A stretch of 64,000 nucleotides of DNA from Diadema setosum (Eukaryota; Echinodermata; Echinoidea; Diadematoida; Diadematidae), in assembly GCA_033980235.1 (NCBI GenBank), contig CM067065.1:21766837-21830836 (forward strand), in the 5' to 3' direction. Within the stretch, counting starts at the first letter, position 1. Every line of letters begins with the position of its first letter. The notes under the pieces are model-generated. The model worked only from the letters and a program-made list of their open reading frames with translations. It was not told where the DNA came from and ran no database searches. A program made the translations under genes and the position numbers. Below are positions 21,049-34,589 of this stretch, in pieces.

Positions 21049-23695
21049 AATTTGTTTCTTGGATCTTCAAGTGTGACATTTGAGGGACTGGGATTGGGAT
21101 TATTTTTCTTGTATGTTGCACTGTATTACCCATGGCTACACCTCTGAGTAGAATCCAGAAGTCAAGTTCAGAAACCATTTCTTCAAGACTCTGGATGTTT
21201 GTCATGTATTCTGTTTTACTTAGTATCTTACTATCTATCTTTAGAACAAATTATTGAGTTTGAGAGTATTGCACTGATACAAATTTTAATGTGTTCAAAT
21301 ATAGTGCCGCATTTGTTTCTTTTCTTGTAGCTTTGATTTACATCTCCTGCATGTGGTTATTATACATAGTATTTATCTTGTCCTAATCTGTTGTAATCAT
21401 AATTCAATACTAGTATGTTTATGCTACTCAAGCAGAGCATATACCTGCCGGTAGAGTGAACGTGCATAAATTGTAAATAGAGAAGGGAAATGCCTAATGA
21501 GAGTGATAGGTCATGAAGCTGTAAATCATATTTTTGCCACTAATGTAGCTTGTTTCTATTCATATCCATTTCCTATTTTCCTATGACATTTTGAATTTGG
21601 GAAATGACAAGTTTTGTGTTCTCATGAAATGCTTGTACATTGTACTTTTTTCCCCAGTGTCGGTATGTTCCCTGCTCTTTCAAAATGAGGTGAAAGTTGC
21701 TCACCATGAAAATGTAGATTTGTGGAGCATTATTTATAGTTATGTAATGGCTTTCTCACATGTTACACATTTAGATATGATCAAACAATAAATGTAAGTG
21801 ATGCAATGCAGTGACAAGTATTCTTGAGTGACAAATCTTTTTTTTTTGTTTTTTGGTTTTACATAGCAACCCATCTCCTTCCCTTGAAATGTTTCTTGCC
21901 CTGATTCATTTGACACCCACATGTTTCTGTGGTGCCGAGTACAGATGCAAATAGTACAGAGAGATTTCAAAGTGATTCTAAACATGATGATGTAATATCA
22001 TTTACAGAATCCTTTTACAATCTTTCTCAGCTCTCTGTATCTGTACTCTAAGCAACAAAAACATGCGGTTGTCAGATGTAATGGACTCCAATTTTATAAA
22101 TTAGACCCCGTAATTATGAAAATACCCAAATAGCGATTTTCTTACTAATTCAGAACACACATAAACATACACACAACACACACACACACACACACACCCT
22201 CACACACACATATACACAAACAACTTGTGTAGAATTTGGCTAAAATTATCAAGAGAACACCTTCCATGTAATGCTGTGTAGTACTTCTACATTTATTCAT
22301 CTCACAATGGATGAAGTAAGCTTGAATTCTTCTATGAGATGATTCAAAGGTATCAACATTCAACCAACATACATGTAGAAATGTTTTATGATACTGGATA
22401 CAAATACCGTTTTAGTGAGGAACATTTAACCAAATGTTCAAATATGAGTTTTTGAATGGCTAAAATATCAACAGAAATTAGAGCAAACTTTTTACATTTA
22501 TTTTTCTACCCAGGTATTATAATGAGATAGTTCATAAAACAAGGTAATTCTAATTTTCATAGTCCCTCAATACTTGTTATAACAGGGTTCCACTGTACGA
22601 GCTGAATCGTACTTCAAAATCTAAAACATGGATGAAACTAAAAAGCTCTCTCTTACAGTTGCTAATTCAACGATTGTTGTGTATTTTGTTTTGTATTGTA
22701 TTTTAATTGTATCTTGAACAATACTTGGTTATCTTGAGAAATGTGTATTTTCAGGCATACCACATCCATGACCTTTGACCTACCTAAGTTATCTCACCTT
22801 TACACACAACTACACTTCAATATGATCCATCTATGCAAGAATGCATGAATTTTACCAAACAATTAAATGCGTTATCTTCACAACAATTTGCTAATGGACA
22901 GACAATACAGGCCATACCATCAGGCATACAAAAAGTGGTGATGCATGTACTTACTAACAATACTTAACAACCAGACTGTCAAAATACTTCTGTGACACCT
23001 ACGTTGTATTTTTCTTCTCTCAAGAATGTATGGTGCAATAAAACATCCCATGGGTCTTTCTGGAGACCCTTTATGGGGTAACTTTATTGAAGGTACATTG
23101 TATTTAACACCCCCCTCCCCCCATAAAAGAAAAATACAACAAAAATACAACAAATAATAAATTGATAAGTAAATAAATAAAATGAAATAAATAAAAACAT
23201 ATTTTGACATACATGTAAGTCCTCCATCATAAATGTACACAATGCTTATTTGTTTTACAACATATACTGCAAAATTCAAGTATCCAATCAACTCTTTCCT
23301 TGGTTCTAAAACTTGATGTACTGATGCCTTTTGGTTTTAGTGACATATTTTTACTTCCAATAATGACAAATTTCATGAGGATGTCTCACCCAGTTACTGG
23401 CACATAGAAAAACTTGCACACAAAAAAAATTAAAGCAGGCTAAAAGTCATTGACCTGTGTGACCTTTGACTCCATCCAAATCCCACTGTCCCTAAGAACT
23501 ATGTACATGTACCAAAAAGGTTTGGACAAAACTGAGCATGGTGGAGACAAGTTATGACAGACAAGTAGATGATAGAAACCATTTCAATCCCTCAGTCTCT
23601 TATCCTTCAGTGGGCTGACAAAAATGGAAAAAAAAATTGTATGGTGTACTCCATCCCATACCCATCAATATATCCTATCTAAGCCACTTTGTCCT
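21049..23695. other. Convergent intergenic region of the transposon
   Basis: 3' flanks of the two convergent genes. It has a (CA)n tract at about 22170-22213 and nothing else recognised. A TTTATT at 23696-23701, read as AATAAA on the minus strand, lies about 100 bases beyond the stop of the THAP gene. Confidence 0.5.
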
Positions 23696-23800
23696 TTTAT
23701 TTATTCTAAAGGTTGTTCCTATGATAAATTACCACTGGACAGCATTTTTTTTTTCTTTGTAGCCTTGTGTCCTAAGAACTCTTGTCCACTCGACCTCACT

Positions 23801-23964
23801 TCATTCATGGGCTGAACTGAGTTGGGTCTGATGCTGTTGAATGACATCTTCTTTTGATGGGTAAGTGTGTTCACTGGACAGTGGAGGTGGTGATGGCTGT
23901 CTTGCATGTGGAGATGCCTCACTGTCATACTCTGAAACTTCAGTCATGAGTTCCTCAGCATATG
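23801..23964 (-). CDS. Kolobok-like transposase tail, last exon
   Basis: Acceptor TTCTCTCTTCTATAG above 23964. The two leading bases complete a Ser codon from the previous exon. It reads YAEELMTEVSEYDSEAS, QPSPPPLSSEH, then a Gln-rich end and TGA at 23803-23801. It is acidic and proline-rich, probably disordered. Codon phase with the upstream exon is the main support. Confidence 0.7.
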
Positions 23965-24234
23965 CTATAGAAGAGAGAAAAAAAAGGGGAAGATATAAAA
24001 CAAATTAACACACAGATGTTTTTCTTTACATTAAAATGTAGTATATCTTTTATTTTGAATGATACATTTCTCCCTATTTCTGCATTTATCTTTTTTTTTT
24101 TTTTTGTAGCGGGGAAACACTGTTATAACTACCATTACCAAGTGATATACTGTATAATTTTTCTATGTACAAAGTAGGCTTACTACGACAAAACTAGACA
24201 GCATCCTATTTTGCTTATCAAAGCTTTAACTTAC

Positions 24235-24387
24235 AGTAGGTGGGAGGTTCTTTGATGGGCTTCGCAGTCGCTGATCCAGGCTTGTATTTGGGCTTGATGA
24301 TGATGAAATGACGCTCTCCTTCACCTGTTGTGGCTTGTTGCCGGTCACTGTTAGGGTTGTGATGCAATGCTGCAAGGTGAAGCCTGG
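24235..24387 (-). CDS. Kolobok-like transposase tail, penultimate exon
   Basis: Donor GTAAGT at 24234-24229. The acceptor best fitting the frame is CAGGCTAAG ending at 24388. It encodes ARLHLAALHHNPNSDRQQAT, TGEGERHFIIIKPKY and KEPPTY. The LAALHHNxNxxRxQA motif is, from memory, a recurring C-terminal segment of THAP-associated transposon proteins in invertebrates. The alternative AG six bases upstream would put TAA in frame. Confidence 0.75.
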
Positions 24388-24858
24388 CTTAGCCTGCAAC
24401 AGTAATATTAAGAACTTGGTGATGAAACTCAGCCATTGGACACAAGGTTATATGTAGAAAAAAAAAATGATGTTCAGTAGTAACATAACATCGGAACAAC
24501 CATTCAAATAAAAGGACAAAATGGCTTAGCTAAGTATATTAATGGATGGGGAGGGGCACTTGGATTTTACCTTGTGAATTTAGGTATTCTACTTCTCATT
24601 CTCATGGCCATTGTCATTGTAGGAAGGAACAATGTGTCCCTAGAAATTGTAAAGTGCATTAAAACATTGTCTTTGAAATAAGGAAAGACTTGTTTAGACA
24701 CCTGAAGACTCAAATATTTGTTGTAAAACAAAGATTGGGAAGTCAAGTCAGTACATTTCTTTCCTGTCTTTTTTGTGGTGGTGGTGGGGGTGCTGGAAGG
24801 GCAGGGGAAGGGTAAGAGCACAGATTAACTATTAAAATACAAACAAAAATATACTTGC

Positions 24859-25034
24859 CTGCAAAGCATGCCATGATATCTGTATACATGACTACATCTT
24901 TGGTGCAAACTGATCAATCACACTGTGAAATGATTCCAGAGAGGAAGTTTGTTGCCCACATGACATCTTCTTGATATCTTTGAGAAGAGTTGTGCTGCAA
25001 ATGATGTCATCCAACTTTTCAGCGACTTTCGTAT
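24859..25034 (-). pseudogene. Kolobok-like transposase tail exon with frameshift
   Basis: Acceptor GATATCCAG above 25034. It reads TKVAEKLDDIICSTTLLKDI, then KKMSCGQQTSSLESFHSVID and QFAPKM, then TAG. Inserting one base after ATG reopens VVMYTDIMACFA in phase with the next exon, so a single-base deletion (about 24908) is likely. The end is CAG|GCAAGT, the standard form of a GC-AG intron donor. The SPG(H)QTSSLE(A)FHS motif is typical of the same protein family. Confidence 0.8.
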
Positions 25035-26429
25035 CTGGATATCAAGAACAAAAAATGAATTGGAGAGGCAAATCAAAGAGAAAATGGTTGTTGGTACTAC
25101 CTCCAGCAAATGAATTCTTGGGGCTCTAAGGTATGAAATCAATTTTGGGAATTCATCAACTGTAGGTTTCCTTTGAATTGCATTCACACTTCAGTGCAAG
25201 AGTATCACACAAAATGTCTGATATCCCTTTTACTGTAGTCCAGCTTTAGCCCATTTTTGAAGAGGGATTTACTTAGTAACCTAGCTTTGTAACCGCAAAT
25301 ACAAAATTTATTAGTGCTACACTTTTCTACTGGTTTCAGTTCAGTTTTGTGCGGTATTAGAGGCATAATAGATGGTAAACACTGTGACTATTGCAACTGT
25401 CCTAAAAAATCTTGAAATGTTTATGACCACTTTTGGTTCATTAGTTTTGGAAAAAGTTACGGTACCCATACAAACACACACCGCATACATAAACATACAA
25501 AGCAGAACACGCAAAATCCCTCTTTTTCTTTGTTTTTTTTTTTTTTTTTGTCTATTCTTTCACCCTGCATGTGTCATTGAATTTAGACCAAGCGAAATAT
25601 CAAGATACATTTTATGCTGATGCCTGAAGCGGACCTGCTTCATTGAATTCCTTCAATGAAGCAGATAATTCCCAGTACAAACGTGTACACATGGGATATT
25701 AGTAGGCCTACATGTATTAGCACTATAGTAGGCCTATGAAAGTACGGTTGCATGCAAAATTATTCAACACCCTCGCATTTTGGACATTCTGGCAAAATTA
25801 GTAACATTACAAGTACAATTTGTAACTGCAGACATCTCTACTAAACCATTCAAGTGGTGAACAGATTATTACAGTTGAATACCAGAGCAAAATTCAAGCT
25901 TTGATTCATAGTCCATTCAAATTGCAACCTTCACACAAAAAGCAGGATTCAACGTGAGAGGGGAAGATAGCAGGCCCTGAGCCGACTACTGTACGAGGCT
26001 CAGTTGGCTGAGGCTAGTAGCACGGAGGAGCTAGCGCAAGCGAATGCAAGAGCTCTGTGCGCGGGGCCGCGCCGGCAGTCGCGTCCCTCGCCTTCATGCA
26101 TCACCAGTCAAGTCTGCTCATAGTCATACGGTAAGGATAGCCGCACCGACCTGGGTTGTATGGTTCGGCTATCCAATAACACCGCTGGAGTTCTTGACAA
26201 AGCTGACATAACTAAATGAAGAGTCATTTTCACAAATGAATAGTTGAGCTAAGTAATAGCGAATACATTTGTATACAGTACAATCACAATCGTACCGGTA
26301 GTAAATCACTCAGCCTCCGCGATCAGTGACATAAGAGATTATACACGTACTAGTGGTAGTTCCCGTATCGACACTGCACGGGCACGGCCTGGCCTGGCTA
26401 ACTTACCCTCATCCGTATTCGTTCTCGCT
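25035..26429. other. Expected transposase core not found
   Basis: An autonomous THAP transposase would need several hundred residues of catalytic core between the THAP exon and the tail. I see no such frame on the minus strand here. The segment around 25980-26110 is GC-rich without a readable domain. This suggests internal deletion or heavy decay. Confidence 0.5.
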
Positions 26430-26800
<371 letters not shown>

Positions 26801-27076
26801 TCAAGAAACAGAAAGTGTCACCACTCGAAACATACGTAACATACGCGATGACCGACTGGGATCAAGCGTCGGTCTTCTGGTTGTGAGGTCACAGGTCACT
26901 TGATCGAGAGAATCCGATATCGCCTATTTTTAGGGGCGGGGCGTAGCATCGGGTAAAGTGTCAGAATATGGAAAATGAAAAATTCATCTAAAAAATATGG
27001 ATACAATTTTTAACCGAACTTTCCCATTTTTGATATCTATATGACCCATATTTTCATTGGAAAGGCCATTGCTAGA

Positions 27077-27092
27077 TTAAAATAGTATACCT
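27077..27092. repeat. Terminal inverted repeat, right
   Basis: Complement of 17922-17937; followed by TTAA. Confidence 0.88.
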
Positions 27093-27096
27093 TTAA
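27093..27096. repeat. TTAA target-site duplication, right
   Basis: TTAA between the transposon end and LINE codons for KKAFD read on the minus strand. Confidence 0.88.
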
Positions 27097-28090
27097 ATCG
27101 AAGGCTTTTTCAAGTCACACGTAACGAGTGCAACTGCACGCCCCTCATCTAAAGCATTCCGGATATTTTCTGTAATTGTTACAAGGGCAAGCAAAGTTGA
27201 GTACTTAGAACGAAATCCGAATTAAATATTTGTTTAAAGATTATTTTCACTGAAATACTTGTATAATTGCTTAAAGAAATAACCTTCTCGAGGACTTTCA
27301 AAAGGACTGGAAGGATCGAAATGGGTCGATAACTTTGTGGGTCGGTCATGTCGCCTCTTTTGAAAATTGGCAAAACTCGAGCTAGTTTCCAGGCTTCTGG
27401 TATATAGCTTCTGGTATTCTACTCTGAGCCAGAGACAAGTTTAGTAAATTACATAATGGCTTTACGATCACAGGCAGAGTATCTTTGAACACACTTGTTG
27501 GTATATTATCTAAACCAGCTGCCTTTTTTCTCGGAAGTGTATCAAAAGTTTTCATGATTTCACATCGGTGACAGGATCCAATGAAAATTTGCAGGTTACT
27601 TGTTTGATGTACTGAGCAGAACTGCGATAATCTTCTTTCGGCAAACTAGACTTAAGACGTTTTGGCGCATCCATTAACAAGTTATTCATAACATTGGCTA
27701 TTTCTTTGTAGTTGTGAACGTCCTTTCCTTCAGATTTGATATGGTGCAATACATGTTCCTTTCTCTTAGGTAACAGTTAATAAAGAAGCCTCCAGAGAAC
27801 AAACGAGTCATCCTTATTTTTCCACATGCTTTCATTTATATATTTTCTTTTATATTTACGAATCAAACAAGTTACACGATTTCTCAATCTTATATATTCA
27901 TTCCAATCGGATATCGGTTAAGTCTTCAGTGCCGTCTTTTTACTTTTATCTCTTTCAAACATAAGCGACTTAATGTCATCATATATTTCATCCATGAGGC
28001 TGATTTCTGCTTAACCATTCTGCGTCTCATTGGGGCAAATGTATCTAATATGGTTACATATTTAAAAACCATCATCTCAGAGGCGTCTCT
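27097..28090 (-). pseudogene. LINE reverse transcriptase, 5' half (interrupted)
   Basis: Minus strand, top to bottom: EGKDVHNYKEIANVMNN, TLPRKKAAGLDNIP-like sequence, LARVLPIFKRGDMTDPQSYR, PISILPVLLKVLEKVI, ITENIRNALDEG, VALVTCDLKK then FD. This is the fingers and motif A region of a jockey/CR1-type RT, with frameshifts, one of them inside KKAFD. It stops at the TTAA where the 9.17-kb transposon inserted and continues at 17917. Confidence 0.85.
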
Positions 28091-28364
28091 TCACAAAACA
28101 CTTTCATTCATAAAGAAAATTAAGATATTTATGCAATCACAATCGTTACTAGGACCCCCTCCCCCATCCCTCACTCCTCTTCATCGTCATCATCAGGGTG
28201 AGTGATCAAATCTGATGTCAAAAGAAAACACGGTTTTTAGTTTATTTAGTGACGGTCGCCAGTCACATGAATATACTGAAATAATCATAGAATCATTATT
28301 GAGATTCACAAGAAGTTAAGAGACCAACAGCAATGTAAATCATACACAATTCAGAGTAATGTAC

Positions 28365-28547
28365 CTCAGACGATGGTGCTAAGGCGATAGCTGTTGAGAG
28401 GAAACCACTGTCCAGGTAGAGGCACTCCAGACCGAAGCTTGAGAGACGCGGCATGCTAAAAACTAATTGGGCCAAGGCACCCCCTATCGGGAGTTCATTG
28501 GGAAAATCGGCAAACCACTTTTCCAAAGTCAACTCTAGGTCTTGAAT
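28365..28547 (-). CDS. NLR-type leucine-rich-repeat exon C (partial gene)
   Basis: 183 bp, 61 codons, phase 0/0. Acceptor CCTTTTCTCCAG, donor GAG|GTACAT (28364-28359; weaker than the others). It reads IQDLELTLEKWFADFPNE, ALAQLVFSMPRLSSFGL, YLDSGFLSTAIALAPSSE. It is open throughout, has the same length as exon E, and is the best match to the module consensus. It sits directly beside a LINE insertion on its 5' side. Confidence 0.75.
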
Positions 28548-28639
28548 CTGGAGAAAAGGAATAACAAATCCAAATATGGTGTAAACACAACTTAAATTTA
28601 ATAGTTATCAATGAATGATAGAATATCTTTACACGAGAA

Positions 28640-29945
28640 GGAGTGTCGATTCTCGTTGTGCACAACGTATGTTAAACAGACCTTGCTTTGAATTGGCCCA
28701 AGATATACCTAGCTCATAGAAGGCCCCACGTGCGAATTGATGGCGAATCATCAGTAGATAATTATGTTCCTCTTGAATTTGGTGTCCCACAGGGCTCGGT
28801 GATGGGTCCTCTCCTGTTTACATTGTATTTGAAACCTGTAGCTGATATTTTTGATAGGCATAACGTTCGTTATCACATGTATTCAGATGATATACAGATC
28901 TACCTGACTTGTGACCCATCTCAGAGAGACGATTTAAACAAGACATCAAGGAAGATGTCAACTGTTATGTATGAGATTAGGAAGTGGATGCTGACGAACA
29001 AGTTGAAATTGAACCAAGAGAAGACGCAGTCCTGTGTCATACCTTCTAAATCACACCAAAAACATCTGCAATATGTGAGCATTTCACTTGATAATGTAGT
29101 GCTAAAGCCCTCGTCATCAGTTCGCATACTGGGTGTTGTCTTTAACAACGAAATGACTTCCGATGACCAGGTCACCAATATGTTGTGCAATATCAGATCT
29201 CATTTGAGGAACCTGGGTCGCATTAGAGAATACCTTGATGAGTCTTCTGCACATGACGCAGTGAGAGCGCTTTTACTCTCCAGACTAGATTACTGTAATA
29301 GTTTATTATATGGCACTACATCACAAAATATCCAATGTTTACAGCTTCTCCAAAATCATGCTGCTACATTAGTGTGCAATAAGCCCAAGTTTACCCGTGT
29401 GACACCCCTCATGACTGATCTGCATTGGCTTTCTATCTCTAAGAGAATTGAATTGCATACAAAGCCCTTCACAATGAAGTACCAGTGTATCTTTTTGAGC
29501 TCCTCCACATCCGCCAGTCAACTTATAACCTCAGGTCCAGCACACGTAATGTGCTAACTATCCCAAGAACCCGAACAATAGCCGGACGTCGCGCCTTCAA
29601 TATTGCAGCACCTCAATCCAGGAACAGTCTTCCGACAAATATCCAATCAGCAGTTAACAGAGATCAATTAAAAAGAACTGTTGAAAATGTATTTGTTCCA
29701 AAAGTAAGACGTCTTTATAGCTCTTACTTAATTCCACTGCTAGTGATCTGACAAGTATGAAGTCATTGTTTATTTGTTTTGCTTTGTACTTTCTATGTTC
29801 GTTTTGTTTGGTAAATATTGTTGATTTATTGTACTTTGTTAAAATTGTTGAAGCGCTTTGGGTCTGCTTAGAAAAAGCGCTATATAAATATTGGTTGTTA
29901 TTATTATCATTATTATCATTATCATCATCATCATTATCATTAGTA
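28640..29945 (+). pseudogene. CR1/L2-like LINE, 3' portion of ORF2
   Basis: The frame at 28688-29460 has LEFGVPQGSVMGPLLFTLYL, MYSDDIQIY (catalytic YxDD intact), KLKLNQEKTQ and VRILGVVFNNEM. The thumb/C-terminal region follows (LLLSRLDYCNSLLYG, LQLLQNHAATLVC), then a frameshift at about 29485 to ELLHIRQSTYNLRSS and RRAFNIAAPQSRNSLP up to the stop at 29751. The 3' end GCGCTATATAAATATTGG followed by (ATT/ATC)n is typical of CR1/L2-group LINEs. It is 5'-truncated, as usual for LINE copies. Confidence 0.9.
29897..29942. repeat. (TTA/TCA)n tail of the LINE
   Basis: Simple repeat TTATTATTATCATTATTATC at the LINE 3' end. Confidence 0.9.
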
Positions 29946-31389
29946 GAAGTAGTATTGTTATGACGCCTGAATCGGCCAGTGGTATACTCAGCGGTTTTTG
30001 CATGTATACCCTGGCTCGAGACTTTAGATTAAAAAGTAAGGATACTCCCATGATTTCCGCTATCGATATGTGGTCAGTTGATAGAGTACTGAGACTGATT
30101 GTACTCAGATATTGTCATGAGAAATGATCACTGAAAATTTCATGTGAATTGGTTGAGTCATTATTGAGATATTTTGTTCACAAAATTCGTCAGATAGACA
30201 GTCAGACACAGGCGCAGAAAACTGCGCCTGTCGAAAAGCGCTGAATTATGCTATCATGAATATTATAATGACGATCAATACCCATCAGGTAACGCGATAC
30301 TCGTAGTGTAAAAGGCATGGGGAAAATTTTGGCGATGAAGACACCAAATCGATATTAAATTTGTAGGAAAATTTGACTCATGACACTTTTCTGATTTTTT
30401 ATCTGTAGTAAGCCAGATACCTAATCTTGCATAATAGTCCGGGGGGGGGGGGGGGAACAATGACAACTGGCGTAATTCTGGTTGGAATACATAACTAGGT
30501 AATTGTTTTTTGAATGACCAACGGGACACTTTTTCCCTTTCTCTCCCCCAGCACAACCACCTTCCATACAGTATCTCTTTCCCCCTCTCTCTCTTTTGCC
30601 TGGTACTCTCCCTGGCAGGTTGGGTTCTTATCACTATTCTGTAAACATAGGGCAGCAGTTTAAAACAAAGAACGTTTTGTGAAAGTGCCAGCCTCATCTC
30701 TGTGTGGTCTATATATGTACCTCCCTGGTCTTGAATTGACCATGGGTAAAGCACAGAGGCGGGGGCTATGCAATTGGTATGAAAGGCTGCTACACTGCAG
30801 TTTTAGATGAGATTCCAGAGAGAAAAGAGTTATACCAGAGATCAGAGTTATCAGAGTTATTTGCAGATGATTCTGCAATTAAAGACAGCAGAACACTGCT
30901 TAACAGCAAGGTAATCACAATTACCCCTACTTTGTATTCTTACTAGCATATTTCTTGAAATATGAATGAGCTGTTAAGTGTGGTCAGTGTGATGAGAGCT
31001 ATACATCTGTATTTTGTGCATGACGTTTGTTTGCGAGAGCTTGTGACGCTGTGATGTGCCTGACGCATGCCGTATTCCGGTATAGATGGTGATACAATGT
31101 AGTCACGGTATACATACTATCGTGTTTTTCTTTTGTTTTTTTTTTTCTAAGGACGTTCAAGACATGTCACGGACTGCCTTGCATACAGTAGCGCACTGCA
31201 CATCGGTGGAACAGGCTGAGAGGGTTTGGGGATGTAGAAAAACAGTAACGAGCGCCTGGTACACAGACTGTATCAATGGAACCGACTGTTCGCACAAACT
31301 ACCAGAATCGATTGTAGCGGGCACACAGAGGTAGAGAAGTGTTGATGATTAATGATTCTTATAAGAAATGGGAAGAAAACTCCTTTGGA
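29946..31389. other. No gene recognised
   Basis: It contains a poly-G run at 30439-30456, a TC-rich stretch and a plus-strand frame at 31151-31334 (DMSRTALHTVAHCTSVEQAE) preceded by a poly-T/AG acceptor-like site, with no recognised family. A CAGGCGCAGAAAACTGCGCCTG hairpin lies at about 30209. Confidence 0.35.
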
Positions 31390-31771
31390 AAAGATTGCCT
31401 CCAAAGATATCTATGTTGAATTAGTGAAAAAAAAAAGTGATGATTCTTTGGTGATAGAAAAAATGAGAAATTTATATTTTTGTGATTTTTCTAATAGATA
31501 TATGTAAAATGTATTTTTAACAGGATAAGAAGTAGCACTTTGAGTTCTGTTTTGAGGGATTTTCAATTTAGATTTTTGCATGGAGTAGTGTACACAAGTC
31601 ATCACTTGTTTCAGTTTAAGTTCGTAAATAATAATTGTTGTTCCTTTTGTCATAAAGAGGAAAAGACGTATAAACATATTTTGATACATGTGAATTTGCA
31701 GTGAATGTTTGGGGAAAATGTAGTACCTTTTTTGATTATGTTGACTTGAAACAGTTGAGTTGGGAAGATAT

Positions 31772-31803
<32 letters not shown>

Positions 31804-32545
31804 GGTATAGAGGTACCACATAAAGAAAAAGCTCAGTTAGTTAACCATGTTTTAATTTTGGTGAAGAAATTAATTCTTTTTTTTTTTAAGGAAGGAACAA
31901 TAAGACACCCCCAACGGAACATTTCATTAAAAGGTCTGTAGAGCAGGATAAGTCAGAAGAAGAAAAATCATCAGTTATACGTAATACGTTGTCAATACAT
32001 TTGCAAAAGTGGGAAAAGTGGAAAAAGAATTGAGAATTTGTTTTGCTCTTATTTAATAGAGTAGTGTCTGCTGCACATCCACCAGGAAATGCCTTTCCAC
32101 GCACTCGTATTGAAATATGTGTTATAATGTATGTCAGGACACACAGGTTCCAATTGCCTTTGAGGTTTTGTTTTGAGGGGGGTTTTGGAAGGGGGAGGGG
32201 GAATGGGGTAGGGTAGTTAGAGGAAGAATGGACGGGGGTATAGGGTGGTCGGGGGGGGGTTGTGTGTGTTTTTTTGTTTTTTAACAATGAACTTCAATCA
32301 ATGTATATTGGTATTTTAAGTTGGATTGAAGGAATATTGAAAAGAAATTATTTTTGGGTTAGTGATTTAGTTAATAAAATTTGTAATGTAATGAAGGAAT
32401 AAAATTAAAGAGAGAATGAGGGATTAGTAGTGTAAAAATAGAAAAGAAGAGATGTGTATATGGATTGTTTATATGGATTTGGAAAAAAAAATGTATCAGA
32501 GTGTATCAAAAGGTATTAAATTGAGGAGGGTACATTAAAATGGAA
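31390..32545 (+). pseudogene. LINE 3' fragment with zf-RVT-like domain
   Basis: Plus-strand reading, with several stops, shows LRDFQFRFLHGVVYTSHHLF, KFVNNNCCSFCHKEEKTYKH and later YVRTHRFQLPL. The CxFC..EE/T..H order resembles the zinc-binding domain following RT in L1/Tx1-type LINEs. The remainder is AT-rich 3' UTR-like sequence. Strongly decayed. Confidence 0.6.
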
Positions 32546-32775
32546 AATGTTTTAACGTGCTATTTTGCATACATGTAATTTCGTTTCTATTCTGTTGTAG
32601 GAGGTCGCTCGAAACAGCCAGACAGGCAAGGCCGGCTAATGATATAAATGGACATAATTGGCGGTGATCTCTTTGGAGTATAATCTGGGGATTTCCCTGG
32701 TAACATGGGTTATCCTTCAAAGGTGGAAGTCAGTTGTCTCAATCTAATTCTTGAACTGAATGATAATTCCCATAT

Positions 32776-33463
32776 GTGACCCTGCACCACAAAACAAACA
32801 AAAAGTCGCCAGACATGAATTTTTAGTCAAGACCATATTCTGAAAGAGCAGACTTTCAGCTTTAAAATGATGTATAACTCAAATCAAATGGACCCTCCTA
32901 ACCTATCTAAATATTGGAAAGAAAGCACAAACTCAGGAAAATTGTGAACTGAGAAAAGAGGCTCTGAAGTACACTGTCTATATTAATCGCTTAATCTTTA
33001 CCAAACCGTGCTGGCTGTGCAATGAATGGGACAAAAAACAGGAAGTAAACCACCAGAGTAACAACAATGAAGAGATTATCAGATTAAACTAAAATTAAAT
33101 ATGCCTCATTAACACATTCTGTCCATAATTAATGCCAACTTTCAAAGCTATTAGAAAAAGCTTTCAAAGTTATTAGAGTTGAAAGTGAATAGTGTGTACA
33201 AGGTTTTTCAGAAATGAAAAAGAGACTCTAAAGACACACCTGATCACACTATTCTACCAAAAATGTTCGAGATAAACTGCTGAAAACACACTTTCCCGCC
33301 TGTTTTACGATACCAAATTTTAGCACAATGTAAAAGAAGACCTGCTCTTTCAGAAAATATGAAAACGTCAAGATCGGCTGGGTTGACCCATTTTACTTAT
33401 TTTCAGTCCTCACGCAAAAATCAGTGTGTGCGACTTTATGTTCGTTTTGTGGTGCACGGTCAC
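32776..33463 (-). mobile_element. MITE family A, complete copy
   Basis: 688 bp. Starts GTGACCCTGCACCACAAAAC and ends TTGTGGTGCACGGTCAC, flanked by ATAT on both sides (4-bp target duplication). Opposite orientation to the copies at 10505 and 35258. No coding capacity. Confidence 0.85.
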
Positions 33464-33506
33464 ATATAACATCCTCCTTGTTTACGACAAAAAAAAAATC
33501 TGGTTT

Positions 33507-33516
<10 letters not shown>

Positions 33517-33543
<27 letters not shown>
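33517..33543. repeat. (CT)n microsatellite
   Basis: About 14 CT dinucleotides shortly after the MITE. Confidence 0.95.
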
Positions 33544-33545
<2 letters not shown>

Positions 33546-34589
33546 AGATTGAAGATGTGAAACAATGATTCATTCATTTGTTTTTCCTTCCTTAAAGGAA
33601 CAAACTGCAATGCCCTTTACAATAATACATGTGCAATAACAACATCCATTACAATATCTTTCAAAATACAAACACTTTAAAAGCAAACAGGTTATGTGTA
33701 ACATGTATTAAAACAGTTTGACTGACAATTTAAAGATGAATGATTCAACAATGAGATTAAGTAATCATCGTTCATATAAAATTTGACTCAATTTAGTTTG
33801 CTGAAAGGGATAAGTAAAAATGATATTAACGAGCTTCACATAAATGAAAATATTTTACATCTTCACCAACTCCACAGTACGTGCATGGTTCGCTGATTGC
33901 CAGATGTATATAGTTTCATACTCTACCACTTACAGTGAATAATGCAATGTTTGGAGATTACAAAAATAATGTTACTGAAGTATGTATATTAGTTTCAAAA
34001 ATTTAGTTCAAATGTAACATTTTGGGTCCCTTGATCTGAGCCATGCACAGATTTTTTTTTTTTTTTTAATATCTGTAATACGTATAGTCACTATCAAGCG
34101 AAGTTCACAAATACTATTCCCTCTTCTTTCACTCACGCTTTCAATAAGTGCATTGTTAAGTTACAACTGTGAGTTGCAGTTGGAAATACATTTGTTTGTA
34201 CATAATTATTTACCATGATTGATTAAAATACAGATCATACATGGAGACAAAGAAAGAATTACTAAAGATCTGACTGAAATATCTGTAATCAGTCACTTAT
34301 TCCGATGGTGTCATTTAGACAATCGATTCGCAACTATTCAATACTCTTGTATTGGCATGCATGTAACCTTCTTACTTCCTTTAATACATATATATCCACA
34401 CTGTGCAGACTTATGCACTTTCCGTGGAGTGACTTAATAATGATTAATATACCTGCGCTGTGCAGACATAATCTATGCACTTTCCGTGGAGTGGCCTATT
34501 GTACTACAAGGATTAAATGCGATTAAATATGATTAAATAAGCAAAACTTTTATATGCGAAGTCCTCTTTGTTTGTAGTGGGGGGGGGGG
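33544..34589. other. No gene recognised
   Basis: AT-rich. A short direct duplication CTGTGCAGAC...TATGCACTTTCCGTGGAGTG occurs at about 34400-34435 and 34457-34492. Poly-G run at 34580-34592. Confidence 0.4.

Noticed and set aside
20621..21083. Two plus-strand frames, 151 and 77 codons, overlapping the last ballast exon
   Set aside because: Wrong frames through poly-T intron sequence; the exon at 20898-21048 explains the coding signal.
22170..22213. Regular repeats resembling a CRISPR array
   Set aside because: It is a (CA)n microsatellite; no repeat-spacer structure anywhere in the window.
31086..31334. Possible exon after a poly-T/AG acceptor
   Set aside because: No donor, no recognisable family and no partner exon; left as unassigned.
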